The notes below the pieces were generated by a model. It saw only the letters and a list, made by a program, of their open reading frames with translations. It was not told the DNA's origin and did no database searches. A stretch of 64,000 bases of DNA from positions 1 through 64,000 of the forward strand of contig DASQWI010000018.1 of NCBI GenBank assembly GCA_035640355.1, written 5' to 3'. This stretch comes from Actinomycetota bacterium. Its GTDB lineage: Bacteria; Actinomycetota; UBA4738; HRBIN12. The position numbers and the translations under genes are program-made. Shown here one piece after another: positions 1-8,489 of the stretch; within the stretch, counting starts at the first letter, position 1; each line of letters opens with the position of its first letter.

Positions 1-215
1 CCTCCCGCCCCTATGCGCCCCCGCCGACGCGGAAGCGGCCGAAGGCAAGCCCGCGTTGGTACGGCTACGTCGTTCTCGGTCTGATCGTCGTGGGGATCAC
101 CGTCATCGTGGCCAACTACATGAACTTCCTCCCCGGCGAGTATCAACCGCTCTGGCTGTGGGTCGGGCTCGGCATCGTCTCCGTGGGATTCATCGCCGCC
201 ACGAACTGGCGATAG
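1..215 (+). CDS. crgA: Cell division protein CrgA, 3' part
   Basis: The open frame enters at the left edge and ends at TAG 213-215, leaving about 70 residues. It has a proline- and basic-rich stretch, then WYGYVV and one membrane segment, the motif ANYMNFLPGEYQ, a second membrane segment and the ending GFIAATNW-R. This two-helix layout with a short loop containing the MNFLPG-type sequence is that of CrgA, the small actinobacterial protein that recruits FtsZ/FtsI partners to the septum. The start lies outside the window. Its position near gyrA and dnaA agrees with its usual place in Actinomycetota. Confidence 0.82.
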   Translation, partial: SRPYAPPPTRKRPKASPRWYGYVVLGLIVVGITVIVANYMNFLPGEYQPLWLWVGLGIVSVGFIAATNWR

Positions 216-311
216 AGGGGGCGCGCCCCGATCGGCTGGGGAGAGACTGTTGAAAAGCGCCAGATCCGGTGTTCGATTCCTGTGGAAAGTTCGGGGGAGA
301 GCCGGACCCGG

Positions 312-572
312 TCAGGGCAGGGCGGGGCGCTGAACGACCGCCATCGGCTCGCCGCAATGCCGCGGCACCTGGAGCTCACCGAGCCGCGTGACGCGGAACT
401 CCGTTCCACACTCTCGACACACCAGGAAGACGTCGAGAGCCTCGACGTCTTCTACCCCAGCAGGTCGGCGCGGCCGCGCTCCGACGCCCGACGCCGCGCG
501 CAAGGCGGTGAACCCCACCCAAGCGATCACCACGCCGATGAGCACGGCCGAAAGGACGACCCAAACGCTCAC
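312..572 (-). CDS. Small membrane-anchored zinc-ribbon-like protein
   Basis: An 86-residue protein starting at GTG 572. Residues about 2-23 form one hydrophobic helix (VSVWVVLSAVLIGVVIAWVG), followed by a basic linker. The C-terminal half contains CRECGTEFRV and later RHCGEPM, so a Cys-x2-Cys plus His-Cys-Gly set that looks like a small metal-binding ribbon. A longer upstream reading is possible but would run through the promoter-like TACACT at 579-584. No family is recognised. The role is unknown; a membrane-tethered zinc ribbon is all the sequence supports. It is divergent from the glutamate dehydrogenase gene. Confidence 0.6.
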   Translation of the reverse strand: MSVWVVLSAVLIGVVIAWVGFTALRAASGVGARPRRPAGVEDVEALDVFLVCRECGTEFRVTRLGELQVPRHCGEPMAVVQRPALP

Positions 573-578
573 GAACCG

Positions 579-584
579 AGTGTA
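579..584 (-). promoter_or_regulatory. -10 hexamer TACACT of a probable leaderless transcript
   Basis: On the minus strand TACACT ends six bases before GTG 572, so transcription would begin at or next to the start codon. No Shine-Dalgarno sequence lies between. It is one of a dozen such arrangements in this window. Confidence 0.4.
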
Positions 585-659
585 CGCAGGCAGCAGTCGG
601 GCCCGAACGACCGAACCTGAAGAGTGACAGAATCGCCCCGTAGGAAGGGGCGAGTGGAG

Positions 660-1898
660 ATGGGCGCCTTCGAGGCCGTGCAGACGTTCTTCGAGACGTC
701 CGCCGAGCGTCTCGGGCTCGACGATTGCGTCCGGGCCCTCCTGCAGACTCACCAGCGCCAGACCGAGGTGCAGGTCCGGGCGGCCATGGACGACGGCGAG
801 ATCCGCACGTTTCCGGGTTGGCGGATCCAGCACAACAACGCGCGCGGTCCGTACAAGGGCGGCCTGCGGTTCCACCCATCGGTCTCGGTAGACGAGTTCC
901 AGTGCTTCGCGGCGCTCATGACGTGGAAGTGCGCGCTCGTCGACATCCCGTACGGCGGCGGCAAGGGCGGTGTTCGGGTCGATCCGAAGCGGCTGTCGGA
1001 AGGCGAGCTCGAGCGCGTATCTCGTTCATACATCCGCGAGATCGCACCAGTGATCGGACCCCGGATCGACATCCCGGCACCGGACGTGAACACCGGACCG
1101 CGAGAGATGGCGTGGATGGCCGACGAGTACCGGCGCGTCTCCGGCGATGGCGACGCGCTAGCTGCCCTCACCGGCAAACCGATCGCGCTCGGCGGTTCGC
1201 TGGGGCGGGAGCAGGCGACGGGACGTGGCGCGCTGTTCGCCCTGGACCGGATCGCGCACCATCGCGGCTGGTCGCGCGACCGGATCCGCATCGCCGTCGA
1301 GGGATACGGCAATGCCGGGTGGTGGTTCTCCACCCTCGCCACGCAGGTCGGCTACCGGATCATCGGGGTCTCGGACTCGGGCGGCGGGATCCACAACCCG
1401 GAGGGACTCGATCCGCGCACCGTGCTGCAGCACAAGCGCTCGACGGGGAGCGTGGTCGGGTTCAAGAACGCGGACATCATCGACGGAGAGGACGTCGTCG
1501 GCCTCGACTGCGAGGTTCTCGTCCCGGCCGCGATGGAGGAGCACGTCCGGGAGGACAACGCCGATTCGGTCAGGGCCAACCTCGTCCTCGAGGTGGCGAA
1601 CTACCCGATCACGCCGAAGGCGGACGTGTTGCTCCAGGAGCGTGGCGTCACGGTGATCCCGGACATCCTGGCGAGCGCCGGCGGCGTGGTCGTCTCGTAC
1701 CTCGAGTGGATCCAGAACCTCCAGCGCGACACGTGGAGCGAGGACCGAGTGAACGAGCGCCTATCCGAGATCACGAACGCCGCGACCGACCGGGTGCTGG
1801 CTCGAGCCAACGAACGCGGCATCACGCATCGCGAGGCGGGCTACGAGATCGCCGTCGAGCGCGTCGCCGAGGCCGAACGCCTCCGCGGCCGCTGGTAG
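660..1898 (+). CDS. gdhA: Glu/Leu/Phe/Val dehydrogenase, probably glutamate dehydrogenase
   Basis: Oxidative deamination of glutamate to 2-oxoglutarate with NAD(P), or the reverse amination. The 412-residue product has the family N-terminal dimerisation domain with PYKGGLRFHP (about 64-73), LMTWKCALVDIP and GGGKGGV carrying the substrate and catalytic lysines (about K66, K90, K102), then a Rossmann domain with GYGNAGWW. Length fits the family (about 410-430). ATG 660 is chosen because the protein then begins MGAFEAVQ as family members do, and AGGAAGGGG lies at 642-650; GTG 654 is an equally possible start and GTG 624 a longer one. The gene stands alone, divergent from the zinc-ribbon gene. 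A leucine or phenylalanine dehydrogenase cannot be excluded from sequence alone. Confidence 0.9.
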   Translation: MGAFEAVQTFFETSAERLGLDDCVRALLQTHQRQTEVQVRAAMDDGEIRTFPGWRIQHNNARGPYKGGLRFHPSVSVDEFQCFAALMTWKCALVDIPYGGGKGGVRVDPKRLSEGELERVSRSYIREIAPVIGPRIDIPAPDVNTGPREMAWMADEYRRVSGDGDALAALTGKPIALGGSLGREQATGRGALFALDRIAHHRGWSRDRIRIAVEGYGNAGWWFSTLATQVGYRIIGVSDSGGGIHNPEGLDPRTVLQHKRSTGSVVGFKNADIIDGEDVVGLDCEVLVPAAMEEHVREDNADSVRANLVLEVANYPITPKADVLLQERGVTVIPDILASAGGVVVSYLEWIQNLQRDTWSEDRVNERLSEITNAATDRVLARANERGITHREAGYEIAVERVAEAERLRGRW

Positions 1899-1954
1899 GC
1901 CCACCTTCGCGCTCATGGAACCTTCGGCGGGACCCTGCGCGTCTTGCGCGTGAG

Positions 1955-2470
1955 ATGGTCGTGACGGCCGAACGTCCGCAAACCGAACGGAGCGACGGCG
2001 GGAGACTCGAGGAGCTCTTCCGAGTCCATGCGCCCGAGGCGACCCGCCTGGCGTTCCTCCTGACCGGTGAACGCGCGCTCGCCGAGGACCTGGTGCAGGA
2101 CGCGTTCGTGAAGTTGCTCGGGCGGTTCCGCGACCTTCGGAATCCTGACGCGTTCTGGTGGTACCTGCGCCGCACGATCGTGAACCTTTCCCGGTCGCAG
2201 TTTCGGCGGCGGAAGGTCGAACGAGCGTGGCTCGCGTGGCAGCGGCCGGAGGCGACAGCGCCCGGACCCGACCTTGGCGAACGCGACCGGATGCGCCGCG
2301 CGCTGATGACGCTTCGACCCGAGCAGCGGGCGGCGATCGTCCTTCGGTACTACGAGGACCTGAGCGAGGCGGACACGGCCGAGGCGCTCGGGATCCCCAT
2401 CGGAACGGTAAAGTCGACGGTCTCGCGCGGGATGGACCGCCTTCGTGAGGAGCTGAACCGGGATGCGTGA
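1955..2470 (+). CDS. ECF RNA polymerase sigma factor, SigE-like short family
   Basis: A 171-residue extracytoplasmic-function sigma factor. Region 2 is seen in LAFLLTGERALAEDLVQDAF and the tryptophan-rich stretch NPDAFWWYLRRTIVN; region 4 is a helix-turn-helix with TLRPEQRAAIVLRYYEDLSE and IPIGTVKSTVSRGMDRLRE. The size and the Ala-Glu-Asp-Leu-Val-Gln-Asp-Ala-Phe core match the short actinobacterial SigE/SigK-like group. ATG 1955 is the first reasonable start after the upstream gene. Its stop overlaps the start of the next gene by eight bases, so the two are translationally coupled and the partner probably regulates this factor (inference). Confidence 0.88.
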   Translation: MVVTAERPQTERSDGGRLEELFRVHAPEATRLAFLLTGERALAEDLVQDAFVKLLGRFRDLRNPDAFWWYLRRTIVNLSRSQFRRRKVERAWLAWQRPEATAPGPDLGERDRMRRALMTLRPEQRAAIVLRYYEDLSEADTAEALGIPIGTVKSTVSRGMDRLREELNRDA

Positions 2471-3833
2471 CATGAACGAGACGAGGGTTCGCCAGGAGCT
2501 GTTCGAGCTGGTACGCGACGTCGACGTGGCGCCGGGTCTCGAGCGGCGCACGATCAAGCGAGCCCGCAAGCAGCGCGTGCTCAACGCGACGCTGTCAGTC
2601 GGTCTCGCTGTCGGCCTCATCGCCGGGGTGGCCGTGGGGGCGTCGACGCTGCTGTCGACCGATCGAACGCCGACGATCGGTGGCGACGACGAGACACCGA
2701 ACCCAAGCGTGGTCGTGCGCCCGTTCCAGGGCATCTGGCCCGAAACCGACGCCACCGGCCTGGCCGACACGCAGGCGCAGGTGGACGACGGACATCAGCC
2801 GCTCCGAACCGACTCCGTGGGAACCGCGCAGCTGCTCGCGGTCAACGCATTCGGGTGGCCGCCGGACGAGTTCGGCACGGAGGCCGTCGACGACCGGGGA
2901 GACGGAACAACGGTGAACGTCGTGAACCCGACGTTCGGCGACCCCGTCCCTCCCATAACGGTCGAGCTCGCACAACTCGGGCGGACCGGCCCGAACGGCG
3001 TCTGGAGCGTCACCCGCGTCTCGAGCCCGCTGATCGAGGTCAACCGGATCGTCGCGCTCGACGACGACTCGGTCAACGTGTCCGGGCAACTGGCCAACAC
3101 ATTGCTGGACCCGACCAGGGTCGCCGACTCGTGGGCCCCCATCGGCATCAGCGTCGAGGTCGTCACCGGTCCGAGTTCGGACTCCGCGGTGAACGGAGAC
3201 ACCATCCCCCTCGCCGAGACGTGGGAGTGGACGACGCCGCCCCTCAACGATCCGGCGGTGTTGTGGATCGAGGTCGTCGATGGCCGTGGCCGTGCGCTCG
3301 GGGTGACGGCGATCCCGCTGCCCGCCCCATTCGAGCCCGTTCCTTCACCGACTCCGTCCGCATCTGTTTCCGAACCGAGCCCGGTGCAGCCGCCTCCAGT
3401 CGATGTGACGGCCGTGCCTCCTGCGACGGACGAGACCGCTCGGTTGATCTACGACGGCGTCCTGAATCTGGACTTCGAGCTGCTGAAGTCGCTCCTGGAC
3501 CCGATGACCTTCGTCTACAACTTCGATGACGGGAGCAATCCGATCCCGGAGTGGCGCAGCGACCCGACGGTCCTGGACCCGATTCCGGCGATCCTCGCGC
3601 TGGGGCCCGCGGAACCGTTGGCGATCGAGGGGTACGGCACGCTGTACCTGTGGCCGTACCTCGTCGACAGCGACTTCGCCAACCTGACCGATCGAGAGCG
3701 CCAAGATCTCGCGTCGCTCGGATTCTCCGATCGCGACATCGACATCATGGTCGAGCAGGGTCACTACCTCGGGCCCCGGCTCGCGATCGACGCCGACGGC
3801 GTGTGGCGGAACTACATCACCGGCGGCGAGTGA
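2463..3833 (+). CDS. Single-pass membrane protein coupled to the ECF sigma factor, possible anti-sigma/sensor
   Basis: A 456-residue protein beginning at ATG 2463, with an alternative ATG at 2472. The first 40 residues are charged and cytoplasmic in character (RTIKRARKQRVL), then one membrane helix at about 42-66, then a large exported region. That region contains two beta-rich parts separated by a Pro/Ser-rich linker at about 290-320. The central part (residues about 95-285) resembles an immunoglobulin-like fold by composition only. No zinc-binding anti-sigma motif (HxxxCxxC) is present. Coupling to the sigma gene and the cytoplasm-membrane-outside topology suggest a sensor or anti-sigma protein; this is inference. 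It converges with the S9 peptidase gene, with only 4 bases between them. Confidence 0.72.
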   Translation: MRDMNETRVRQELFELVRDVDVAPGLERRTIKRARKQRVLNATLSVGLAVGLIAGVAVGASTLLSTDRTPTIGGDDETPNPSVVVRPFQGIWPETDATGLADTQAQVDDGHQPLRTDSVGTAQLLAVNAFGWPPDEFGTEAVDDRGDGTTVNVVNPTFGDPVPPITVELAQLGRTGPNGVWSVTRVSSPLIEVNRIVALDDDSVNVSGQLANTLLDPTRVADSWAPIGISVEVVTGPSSDSAVNGDTIPLAETWEWTTPPLNDPAVLWIEVVDGRGRALGVTAIPLPAPFEPVPSPTPSASVSEPSPVQPPPVDVTAVPPATDETARLIYDGVLNLDFELLKSLLDPMTFVYNFDDGSNPIPEWRSDPTVLDPIPAILALGPAEPLAIEGYGTLYLWPYLVDSDFANLTDRERQDLASLGFSDRDIDIMVEQGHYLGPRLAIDADGVWRNYITGGE

Positions 3834-3837
3834 GGCG

Positions 3838-5643
3838 CTAGCTCCGGGGAACGCGGCGCTTGAGGAACTCGAGGACGGTGCCCCACTCGTCGATCTCGGT
3901 GGCGACGACGTAGGAACTATGGCCCTCGGCGTAGGAGTAGACCTCGACATCGCCACCCGCGCTGCGGAGCGCGTCGACGTACGCGTAAACCTGAGCAGGG
4001 ACGCACCGCGTGTCGTTCTCACCGACGAGGACCAGCACTGGCGCTTTGACCCGGTCGACGTAGGTGATCGGTGAGCGCTCGGCGATGAACTCGGGGATGT
4101 CGTGGACGACCCCGCCAACAAGCGAGCGGTCGTACGCCTGCAACGAGGGCGCTGAATCGTCGTACGAGGCCATGTAGTCACCGACGGGTACGCCGGCGAC
4201 ACCGGCGACGAACCGGTCAGGATGCGTTCCGAGCGCGAGCAGCGAGATGTATCCGCCCCACGACCATCCGCCGATCACAACGCGCTCGGGATCGGCGACG
4301 CCGCGAGCGATCAGATCGTCGAGCCCCGACGTGACGTCCTCGACCTCAGGAAAGCCGATGTTCGCGATGATGTGGTCTCGGAACGTGCGGCCGTACCCGG
4401 TCGAACCGCGGTAGTTCACCATCGCCACGGCGAACCCCTCGTCGATCAACGACTGCACGTCCGGCCACCACGTGTCCAGATACAGCCAGCTCGGACCGCC
4501 GTGCACTTTGAGGTAGGTCGGGAACGGGCCGGGTCCTTCGGGCGTGACGACCCACCCGTGGATGGAATCGCCGGCGGGGTTCTTGAACACCCATTCCCGG
4601 TACGGCGCGCCGACGCGAACGCCGCCCGGCGGTGCGGGGAGAACCTCCTCGCCGCGGTCATCGAGCACCCGCGACGCCCGATCGCCGCTGGAAACTCGGA
4701 GCCACACCGTCCCGTCGGGTCGAACGCGCGCGCCGTGGATCTCGCCCCGGGGATGGAGGATCTCCGTGAGCGTTCCGGTCGCCAGCTCGAGCCGGTACAG
4801 GCGGTCGCGGCCTCGGTAGACATGCGCCACGAGGATCGCGCTCGCGTCGGGCCACCAGTCGATCGGTACGATCTCGCCGGGAAGATCGACCTCGACGTTG
4901 GTTCGCCCGCCGGTCGTGGGATTCCATAGCGCGGGACGCATCAGATCGTTGAGCTCGTGCCCGATCAGGAGCCGCGAATCGCCCTCGACCGGCGACCAGG
5001 CGTACTCGCTCAGCGCGTGGCCCGCTCCGTCGGCGAGCTCACCTACGACCGCACCGGTCCGAGGGTCGATGACGCGCAACGCCGTATGGATGTTGTCGCC
5101 GTCTTGCGCGACAGCAACGCACGCCAATCCCTCGTCCGCGGAAATTCCCGCGAGTCCGAACCCCTCGGTATGGAAGTCCGTCGCCGCCACGGAGATCGAG
5201 TCGGCGTCGCGGTGGATCTCCTTCGCCGGGCCGCCATCCTCGGACACGTACAGCGCAAACCCGTTGCGGTCGGCGATGACACCGACGACGAGGTGCAAAC
5301 CGACGCTCAGACCGTCGGGCCAGCCCAGTGGCGCGCCGGGGAGCAGCTCGCGAGGCGAGCCGCCCTCGAACGGCTCGGCAAGCCACCGGCCCGACTCGTC
5401 GCCGGTCGGGTCGGAGAACCAGATCGCCTCCCCCCCGTCCGCCGAGACGGTCGCCGAGATGACGCCCACGGGTTCGTTCGAGACACGGCGATGCGTCTCG
5501 GTCGTTCGATCCCACGCGTAGGCCTGGAACGAGCCGTTCTCGTCGGACGTGTAGACGAGTCGATCGGGCGCGTGGCGGGACCAATGGGGGAACGTCCGCG
5601 TCGGTGCGCGATACCGCTGCTCCCAGAGTGGGGTATCCGGCAT
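3838..5643 (-). CDS. S9 family prolyl oligopeptidase-like serine peptidase (dipeptidyl/acylaminoacyl peptidase type)
   Basis: A 601-residue two-domain enzyme. The N-terminal two thirds are WD/beta-propeller-like repeats (for example SDENGSFQAYAWD). The C-terminal alpha/beta hydrolase domain has the nucleophile elbow GGWSWGGYISL, an Asp loop LVLVGENDTRCVP and the His loop YAEGHSSY, so the triad is complete. PTYLKVHGGPSW is the usual oxyanion-side motif of this family. The start ATG 5643 is chosen because the protein then begins as family members do; an in-frame extension upstream is Arg-rich and unlikely. There is no signal peptide, so a cytoplasmic peptidase is expected. TAGTGT about ten bases upstream could serve as a -10. 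Confidence 0.9.
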   Translation of the reverse strand: MPDTPLWEQRYRAPTRTFPHWSRHAPDRLVYTSDENGSFQAYAWDRTTETHRRVSNEPVGVISATVSADGGEAIWFSDPTGDESGRWLAEPFEGGSPRELLPGAPLGWPDGLSVGLHLVVGVIADRNGFALYVSEDGGPAKEIHRDADSISVAATDFHTEGFGLAGISADEGLACVAVAQDGDNIHTALRVIDPRTGAVVGELADGAGHALSEYAWSPVEGDSRLLIGHELNDLMRPALWNPTTGGRTNVEVDLPGEIVPIDWWPDASAILVAHVYRGRDRLYRLELATGTLTEILHPRGEIHGARVRPDGTVWLRVSSGDRASRVLDDRGEEVLPAPPGGVRVGAPYREWVFKNPAGDSIHGWVVTPEGPGPFPTYLKVHGGPSWLYLDTWWPDVQSLIDEGFAVAMVNYRGSTGYGRTFRDHIIANIGFPEVEDVTSGLDDLIARGVADPERVVIGGWSWGGYISLLALGTHPDRFVAGVAGVPVGDYMASYDDSAPSLQAYDRSLVGGVVHDIPEFIAERSPITYVDRVKAPVLVLVGENDTRCVPAQVYAYVDALRSAGGDVEVYSYAEGHSSYVVATEIDEWGTVLEFLKRRVPRS

Positions 5644-5699
5644 GCGGCCGCAGACACTAGCAGCGCGACGAAGGTGCCGGAACCGTGAAAGAGCGTTGA

Positions 5700-6149
5700 T
5701 CAGCCGGCGACGAGGACGACCGGCACGGCCACGACGTTGATCGGGGAGCCGTCCTCCGCGCTCAACTCGAATACCTCGATCGTTCCATCTTGAGTCTTCT
5801 CCACGAAGAAGGACAGCTGGGTCGAGAACTCGCCTCGACAGCCGGAGCCGCACGTCGCGGTGGTGAACCTCGCCGCGACCTCGAGACCGCCACTGTCGAG
5901 GACGCGCATGTGTACGGTGGCCTCGAAGACGTCTGCAGTACCGGCGATCGTCACCGGGCTGACGACCTCTTCGCCGGACACGGGTTGCTTCACGACGATG
6001 GCGGGCGTCGCGCCATCGGTCGGTTCGGACGTCGGCGAGGTCGTGCCCCCGGTCGGCGGCGAGGGTGTCGGCGCTCCTACGTCGGAGTCGGAGGCGCACG
6101 CGGTCGCGACGAGCCCGATACTCAGCACGGCGGCGGCGACCCGGCCCAT
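5700..6149 (-). CDS. Lipoprotein with Gmad2-like immunoglobulin-type domain
   Basis: A 149-residue exported lipoprotein. The signal peptide (MGRVAAAVLSIGLVATAC) ends in a lipobox with Cys about residue 18, followed by a Thr/Pro/Ser/Gly-rich spacer to about residue 48. The globular part begins VVKQPVSGEEVVSPVTIAGTADVFEATV, here split: IVVKQPVSGEEVVSPVTI and AGTADVFEATVHMRVLD, which is the pattern of Gmad2 domains that accompany spore-germination-type GerMN proteins and are common in actinobacterial lipoproteins. A CGSGC pair probably forms a disulfide. ATG 6149 gives a clean signal peptide; a longer form starting eight residues earlier is unlikely. Function is unknown; it may bind cell-wall or ligand outside the membrane. 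Confidence 0.78.
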   Translation of the reverse strand: MGRVAAAVLSIGLVATACASDSDVGAPTPSPPTGGTTSPTSEPTDGATPAIVVKQPVSGEEVVSPVTIAGTADVFEATVHMRVLDSGGLEVAARFTTATCGSGCRGEFSTQLSFFVEKTQDGTIEVFELSAEDGSPINVVAVPVVLVAG

Positions 6150-6158
6150 CACGCCGCG

Positions 6159-6164
6159 ATGATA
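6159..6164 (-). promoter_or_regulatory. -10 hexamer TATCAT close to the lipoprotein start
   Basis: On the minus strand TATCAT ends nine bases before ATG 6149, predicting a transcript with almost no leader. It follows the 3' end of nothing else on that strand except the upstream molybdoenzyme gene, whose stop is at 6174, so it would give the lipoprotein its own promoter. Confidence 0.35.
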
Positions 6165-6173
6165 CGGCGGCAA

Positions 6174-8462
6174 CTACGCGTTTCGGCCGCGCGCGTCATG
6201 GATCGCGCGCCACACACGTTCGGGCGTGAGGGGCGGATCGAGGTGCCGAACGCCGAATGGTGAAAGCGCGTCGACGACGGCGTTGACCACGGCCGGCGTC
6301 GAGCCGACCGTGGCGGATTCCCCGATGCCCTTCGCGCCGAAGGGGTTCAAGGGTGTGGGCGTCTCGAGCACACCGCGTTCGAACGATGGGAGCTCCGACG
6401 CCGCGGGCATCTGGTACGTCGAGAGGTTCGACGTGACGGGCGTGCCCAGCTCGTCGTACACGACCTGCTCGAACAGCGCCTGGGCGATCCCTTGCGCGAG
6501 CCCACCGTGCACCTGCCCCTCGACGAGGAGCGGGTTGAGGATGCGACCGCAGTCGTCGACGGCGATCAGTCGAAGCAGGATAACGGCGCCCGTCTCGACG
6601 TCCACGTCGACAACGGCGAGGTGCGCTCCGAACGGGAACGTGGTGCCCGGCTGGAACGGCCGAGCGCTCGAGGACAGCTCCCCTCGCAGGTGGTCGGGCA
6701 ATCGCGCTCCGTCCGCGACCGCCGACGCGACATCGGCCCAGGACGCGGATGCGTCGGGGGCGCCGACCACCCCGAGCTGTCCATCGGTGGTGACGACGAC
6801 GTCCTCCGGCGCGACCTCCATCATGTGCGCCGCGACGCGGCGCGCGCGTTCGAGCACCTGCTCCGCCGAACGGAACACGGACGTCCCGCCGATCTGCAAC
6901 GAGCGTGAGCCGAACGTTCCCTCTCCGCGCTCGACCTCTGCGGTGTCCGAGTGGATCACGCGAACGCGTTCGATCGGGATCCCGAGCACGCCGGAGGCGA
7001 TCTGCGCGAACGCGGTCTCGTGTCCCTGTCCGTGTGCCGATGTGCCGGCTCGGATCGTGGCGGACCCGTCGTCCGCGATCTCGACCGATGAGAACTCCTT
7101 CCGCGAAAACCCGGTGACCTCGACGTACAACGAAACGCCGATCCCCATCTGCCGAACGTCGCCCCGTCGCCGCCGATCCTGTTGCTCCTCTCTGAGCGAC
7201 GTGTAGCCGGCGAGCCGAGTCACTTCGTCGAGCGCGCGGTCGTAGTCGCCGGTGTCGTAGACCTCTCCCGTCGCCGACGTGAAGGGGAACTGGTCGCGTC
7301 GGATCACGTTGCGGCGTCGGAGCTCGATCGGATCGACGCCGAGCTCATCCGCCAACACGTCGATGGCGCGCTCGAGCGACGCCGCGGCCTCGGGTCGACC
7401 CGCCCCTCGGTAGGCCCACACCGGTACGGCGTTCGTCACGACGGCGCGGCCCCGGTAGGCGACCCTGGGGATCCTGTACGGGCCGGGCAACATAGAGCTC
7501 GTCGTGACCGGCAGGTACGCGCCGATCGGATACGCCCCCATGTCTGACACGATGTCGACGCGGAGCCCGACGATCGTGCCGTCGCGATACGCTCCGAGCT
7601 CGACATCGTGGATCTGCGCTCGCCCGTGGTTGAGCCCGACGAAGCTTTCCGATCGCGTCTCCTGCCACGCCACCGATCGCCCGAGGCGCATCGCCGCCGC
7701 CGCGCACATGAGGTGCTCCGGATAGACGTACGCCTTGTTCCCGAACCCGCCGCCGACGTCCGGCGCCACGACGTGAACTGCCTTCTGGTCGAGCCCGAGG
7801 ACCTCGGCGATCTCGCTGCGAACGTCGAACGGGACTTGGGACGGCACCCACACCGTCAGCCCCTCGTCGTGCGGCTCGACGACGATGCCGTTCGTCTCCA
7901 TCGGCGACGGCGCGAGCCGCTGATGTTCGACGCGCACACGCACGAGGACGTCCGAGCCGTCGAGGACGTTCCCCTCCCACCTCGACTCGAATTCGTACGC
8001 GACGTTCGTCCCAGCGTTCGCGAACAGCAGCGAAGCGCCGTCGGCGAGCGCCGCCTCGACGCCGCCGACGACGTCGAGCGGTTCGACGTTGGCCACGACG
8101 ATGGCGGCCGCATCCGATGCCTGCCCGAGTGTTTCAGCGAGCACGAGCGCGACCGGCTCCCCGACGTACCTGACCGTCTCCGACGCCGGTACCGGACGGT
8201 CGAACGGACCGTCGACGTCGTCGGCCGGCGAAAGGTCTGGTAGCGAAAGATCTGCCGCCGTCAGGACCGCGACCACACCCGGCATCGACGATGCCGCATC
8301 GACGTCCATGCCTTCGAGCCGTCCATGGGCGATGATGGACCGCACGAATACGGCCCGCAGCGCACCCTTCGGACGAACCGTTTCGACGTATCGACCGCGA
8401 CCCGTGAGAAACCTCGGGTCCTCGATCCGAGGGACAACACGTCCGAAGATCGGGTTCGTCAT
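6174..8462 (-). CDS. Xanthine dehydrogenase/CO dehydrogenase family molybdopterin subunit, form-II CoxL-like
   Basis: A 762-residue large subunit that binds the molybdenum-cytosine-dinucleotide cofactor. It opens with RIEDPRFLTGRGRYV, the usual start of CoxL-type proteins. VGGGFGNK (about residue 240) and FGAKGIGESATVG near the C terminus, which carries the catalytic glutamate, are the cofactor contacts. The active-site loop at about 350 reads AYRGAGR, the form-II signature, not AYRCSFR of true form-I CO dehydrogenase. The physiological substrate is therefore unlikely to be CO and may be an aldehyde or purine-like compound. ATG 8462 is chosen because upstream sequence is not family-like. No FAD (CoxM) or 2Fe-2S (CoxS) subunit gene lies nearby, which is odd for this complex. 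Confidence 0.88.
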   Translation of the reverse strand: MTNPIFGRVVPRIEDPRFLTGRGRYVETVRPKGALRAVFVRSIIAHGRLEGMDVDAASSMPGVVAVLTAADLSLPDLSPADDVDGPFDRPVPASETVRYVGEPVALVLAETLGQASDAAAIVVANVEPLDVVGGVEAALADGASLLFANAGTNVAYEFESRWEGNVLDGSDVLVRVRVEHQRLAPSPMETNGIVVEPHDEGLTVWVPSQVPFDVRSEIAEVLGLDQKAVHVVAPDVGGGFGNKAYVYPEHLMCAAAAMRLGRSVAWQETRSESFVGLNHGRAQIHDVELGAYRDGTIVGLRVDIVSDMGAYPIGAYLPVTTSSMLPGPYRIPRVAYRGRAVVTNAVPVWAYRGAGRPEAAASLERAIDVLADELGVDPIELRRRNVIRRDQFPFTSATGEVYDTGDYDRALDEVTRLAGYTSLREEQQDRRRRGDVRQMGIGVSLYVEVTGFSRKEFSSVEIADDGSATIRAGTSAHGQGHETAFAQIASGVLGIPIERVRVIHSDTAEVERGEGTFGSRSLQIGGTSVFRSAEQVLERARRVAAHMMEVAPEDVVVTTDGQLGVVGAPDASASWADVASAVADGARLPDHLRGELSSSARPFQPGTTFPFGAHLAVVDVDVETGAVILLRLIAVDDCGRILNPLLVEGQVHGGLAQGIAQALFEQVVYDELGTPVTSNLSTYQMPAASELPSFERGVLETPTPLNPFGAKGIGESATVGSTPAVVNAVVDALSPFGVRHLDPPLTPERVWRAIHDARGRNA

Positions 8463-8489
8463 GAGCCGTCGAATACCACGGGAGCGAGT

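Noticed and set aside
240-300. tRNA-like fragment (TTGAAAA and GTTCGATTCC resembling anticodon and T-loop)
   Set aside because: The stems do not pair and no acceptor stem is found; similarity is limited to short loop-like words. It also holds TGTGGAAAG at 281-289, too isolated to call a DnaA box.
312-875. Longer 187-residue form of the zinc-ribbon gene
   Set aside because: The extra N-terminal residues overlap the dehydrogenase gene and its start, and the TACACT hexamer fits the short form.
725-2470. Long 581-residue ORF covering the dehydrogenase and sigma factor
   Set aside because: Only the part from 1955 has protein-family features; the upstream part is the alternate-frame shadow of the glutamate dehydrogenase gene.
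7608-8243. Plus-strand ORFs inside the CoxL-like gene
   Set aside because: They are Arg/Pro-rich high-GC shadows of the minus-strand gene with no family motifs.
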